NCBI GenBank assembly: GCA_035687895.1
Contig: DASRUE010000095.1
Span: forward strand, 1-24,428
Length of the DNA stretch: 24,428 nucleotides
DNA from: JAERML01 sp035687895
GTDB lineage: Bacteria > Bacteroidota > Ignavibacteria > UBA10030 > UBA6906
Direction of reading: 5' to 3'
Numbering within the stretch: the first letter of the stretch is position 1; the number at the start of each line of letters is the position of its first letter. Positions 23,042-24,428 of the stretch are shown here, piece after piece. The notes beneath the pieces are model-generated. The model worked only from the letters and a program-made list of their open reading frames with translations. It was not told where the DNA came from and searched no databases. The position numbers and the translations under genes are program-made.

Positions 23042-24428
23042 TTACTTTTGTTGGCGAAGGATGCTGGCGCGAAGAGCTTGTGCATCGCTATACACTGGTG
23101 TGATCCGGAGTGCCTCGTCCACATGCCGGAGCGCTTCATCGAGACTTCCCTTGTTCGCGTAAGCGGCCGCAAGCCCGTAGTAGATGGTTGCCTTCAACGC
23201 AGATGCTGACTGCGAGGTCAAGAGTGCAAGGGATTGGCTCAATTCGCTGATCGCACCGTCAAAATCGCCCCTGTTGACGAGGATCAGTCCAAGGTCCGTG
23301 CGGGGATTTGGGAAGCGGCTGTTCAATGCAATCGACTGCCGGTAGTGAACCAAAGCCTCCTCGGTCCTGCGAGCGTGGTTCAGGAGACTGCCAAGGAGAT
23401 AGTGGGCGTAGTAGTTGTATGGATACTCTTCGAGCATTGCTTCGTAGGTTGCCATCGCTCTCCGAACGTCACCTTTGCGCCATAGTTCTGCTGCGCTGCG
23501 ATAGCACGCCTCGTCCCAATCGAGAGTTCGGGAATACGCCTGCTGTGCGATGGCAATAAGTTTTGCATCCGAAGAGTCCAGCACTGCCGTCTTTCTCCTG
23601 TATGATGTGAATGGCCAGCGTCCTGTCAAGTGCTGAATAGACAGATCACCATATGCCTCGTCGAGCCAACAGATGCTTAACGAGTCCTTGTCAAATGGAA
23701 GAAGCTGTCGCGGGTGCTCAGATCCAGACCCTTCAGACTTGACGATCTCCTGCACAAACAGCAGCGCTATCTCATAATACCCCAGCGCAGTCGGGTGAAG
23801 GTGTTCCCAAAACATCTCGTCGCCGGCAACCCCCTTTGGCGCCCGTACCCCGAAGAGGGAATCTGCCGACACGAACGATACTCCTTCATCTTCACAGACC
23901 TTTCTGGCGATTTCATTGATCCTTTCGGGTGCTCTGAATTTAAGGAGATCGTTGTCCTTCGCCATGCAAAGATTGCGCCGGGCCGAAGCGATGTTCCCCT
24001 TCCTAAGCTCCCACATTCCTTTTGAGTACTGCATCAAAGCGTTCGTCGTATCCCGCGCAACGGCATTGAGCAGTATGCCCGACGGTTCAGCACCGGCAAT
24101 AACATCACCTGCTTCGTCTCGTAGATCTGCCTCAAGAGTGTCCGAGACAAAAGGAGGGAAAAGGAGATTGGAAACCACGTCAGAAACAATAACTCGAACG
24201 TGATGCAAACGGAGGGTCGCTATGATGTCTCTCAGGTTCTTATTGTAGAGTTTCAGCACACGTTCACCTTCAGGGGACTCAAGACGGACACGATTCCCCT
24301 CCGACACCTGCTGCATGAGGTTCAACTCCCCTCCCCTTTTCCCATCTTCTGATGGCTGAAGAAAACGGCGAACGACTCCGGCGAGGGAAAGATCATTCAC
24401 GGCATACTTGAGAGGAATGACTGAAGGG
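23042..24428 (-). CDS. SGNH-hydrolase/TPR protein, paralogue D (5' end outside window)
   Basis: The minus-strand frame is open to the window edge, with 461 codons visible. The visible part matches the second half of the SGNH/TPR family: a VVSNLLFPPFVSD segment (compare QVSNLRDQPPFVSH in A), a short TPR-like insertion (MQYSKGMWELRKGNIASARR), the conserved AKDNDLLKFRAP, then EHLHPT (codons 23792-23806) as block V. About four C-terminal TPRs follow (AHYLLGSLLNHARRTEEALV, LAAAYANKGSLDEAL). The transmembrane anchor and blocks I-III must lie right of the window, so a GTG at 24400 is not the true start. It is more divergent than A-C and is transcribed towards C. The function is presumably the same class as its paralogues. 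Confidence 0.82.
   Translation of the reverse strand, partial: PSVIPLKYAVNDLSLAGVVRRFLQPSEDGKRGGELNLMQQVSEGNRVRLESPEGERVLKLYNKNLRDIIATLRLHHVRVIVSDVVSNLLFPPFVSDTLEADLRDEAGDVIAGAEPSGILLNAVARDTTNALMQYSKGMWELRKGNIASARRNLCMAKDNDLLKFRAPERINEIARKVCEDEGVSFVSADSLFGVRAPKGVAGDEMFWEHLHPTALGYYEIALLFVQEIVKSEGSGSEHPRQLLPFDKDSLSICWLDEAYGDLSIQHLTGRWPFTSYRRKTAVLDSSDAKLIAIAQQAYSRTLDWDEACYRSAAELWRKGDVRRAMATYEAMLEEYPYNYYAHYLLGSLLNHARRTEEALVHYRQSIALNSRFPNPRTDLGLILVNRGDFDGAISELSQSLALLTSQSASALKATIYYGLAAAYANKGSLDEALRHVDEALRITPVYSDAQALRASILRQQK

Noticed and set aside
1..24428. CRISPR array, tRNA or rRNA genes
   Set aside because: No regularly spaced short repeats, tRNA-like cloverleaf with CCA end, or rRNA-like conserved stretches were noticed on reading.

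Overview
The window looks like chromosomal DNA of a Gram-negative member of the FCB group, outside the classical gut Bacteroidetes and probably Ignavibacteria-like. Two secreted proteins end in type IX secretion (T9SS) type-A-like sorting domains, one with the typical 'NYPNPFNP ... G.YFYRIEAG ... KMMLLK' pattern. There is a PorV/PorQ-type barrel and a TonB-dependent receptor with an N-terminal carboxypeptidase-regulatory-like domain. Several genes have strong Shine-Dalgarno sequences, which true Bacteroidetes usually lack. The lineage is inferred from these protein features only.

Layout. (1) Positions 1-2975, minus strand: two secreted GH13 (alpha-amylase family) enzymes overlapping by 4 nt; the downstream one runs off the left edge. 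(2) Positions 2976-3277: a divergent promoter region. (3) Positions 3278-7317, plus strand: two paralogous membrane-anchored SGNH-hydrolase/TPR proteins, also overlapping by 4 nt. (4) Positions 7326-7365: an intrinsic terminator oriented for the minus strand. (5) Positions 7404-20726, minus strand: a six-gene apparent operon, transcribed in the order GH13 amylase, parvulin-type peptidyl-prolyl isomerase lipoprotein, TonB-dependent receptor, very large Asp-rich/FnIII T9SS cargo, PorV-like barrel, and a T9SS cargo with tandem starch-binding-like modules. (6) Positions 20727-21019: a second divergent promoter region, clearly a duplicate of the first. (7) Positions 21020-23035, plus strand: a third SGNH/TPR protein. 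(8) Positions 23042 to the right edge, minus strand: a fourth, incomplete SGNH/TPR protein converging on the third.

Interpretation. This resembles a starch/alpha-glucan utilisation locus. Surface proteins, probably exported by T9SS, would bind glucan; three secreted GH13 enzymes would cut it; the TonB receptor would import oligosaccharides; and the periplasmic isomerase could help fold the outer-membrane proteins. No SusD homologue or regulator gene is visible. The unusual part is the repeated pairing of a secreted amylase with a divergent SGNH/TPR membrane protein. The unit is present twice, and its non-coding promoter region is better conserved than most of the flanking coding sequence. In the SGNH/TPR proteins a TPR-like segment sits inside the hydrolase fold and the usual catalytic DxxH appears as ExxH. 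Their function is unknown; acting on esterified glucan or on cell-envelope polysaccharide is only a hypothesis.
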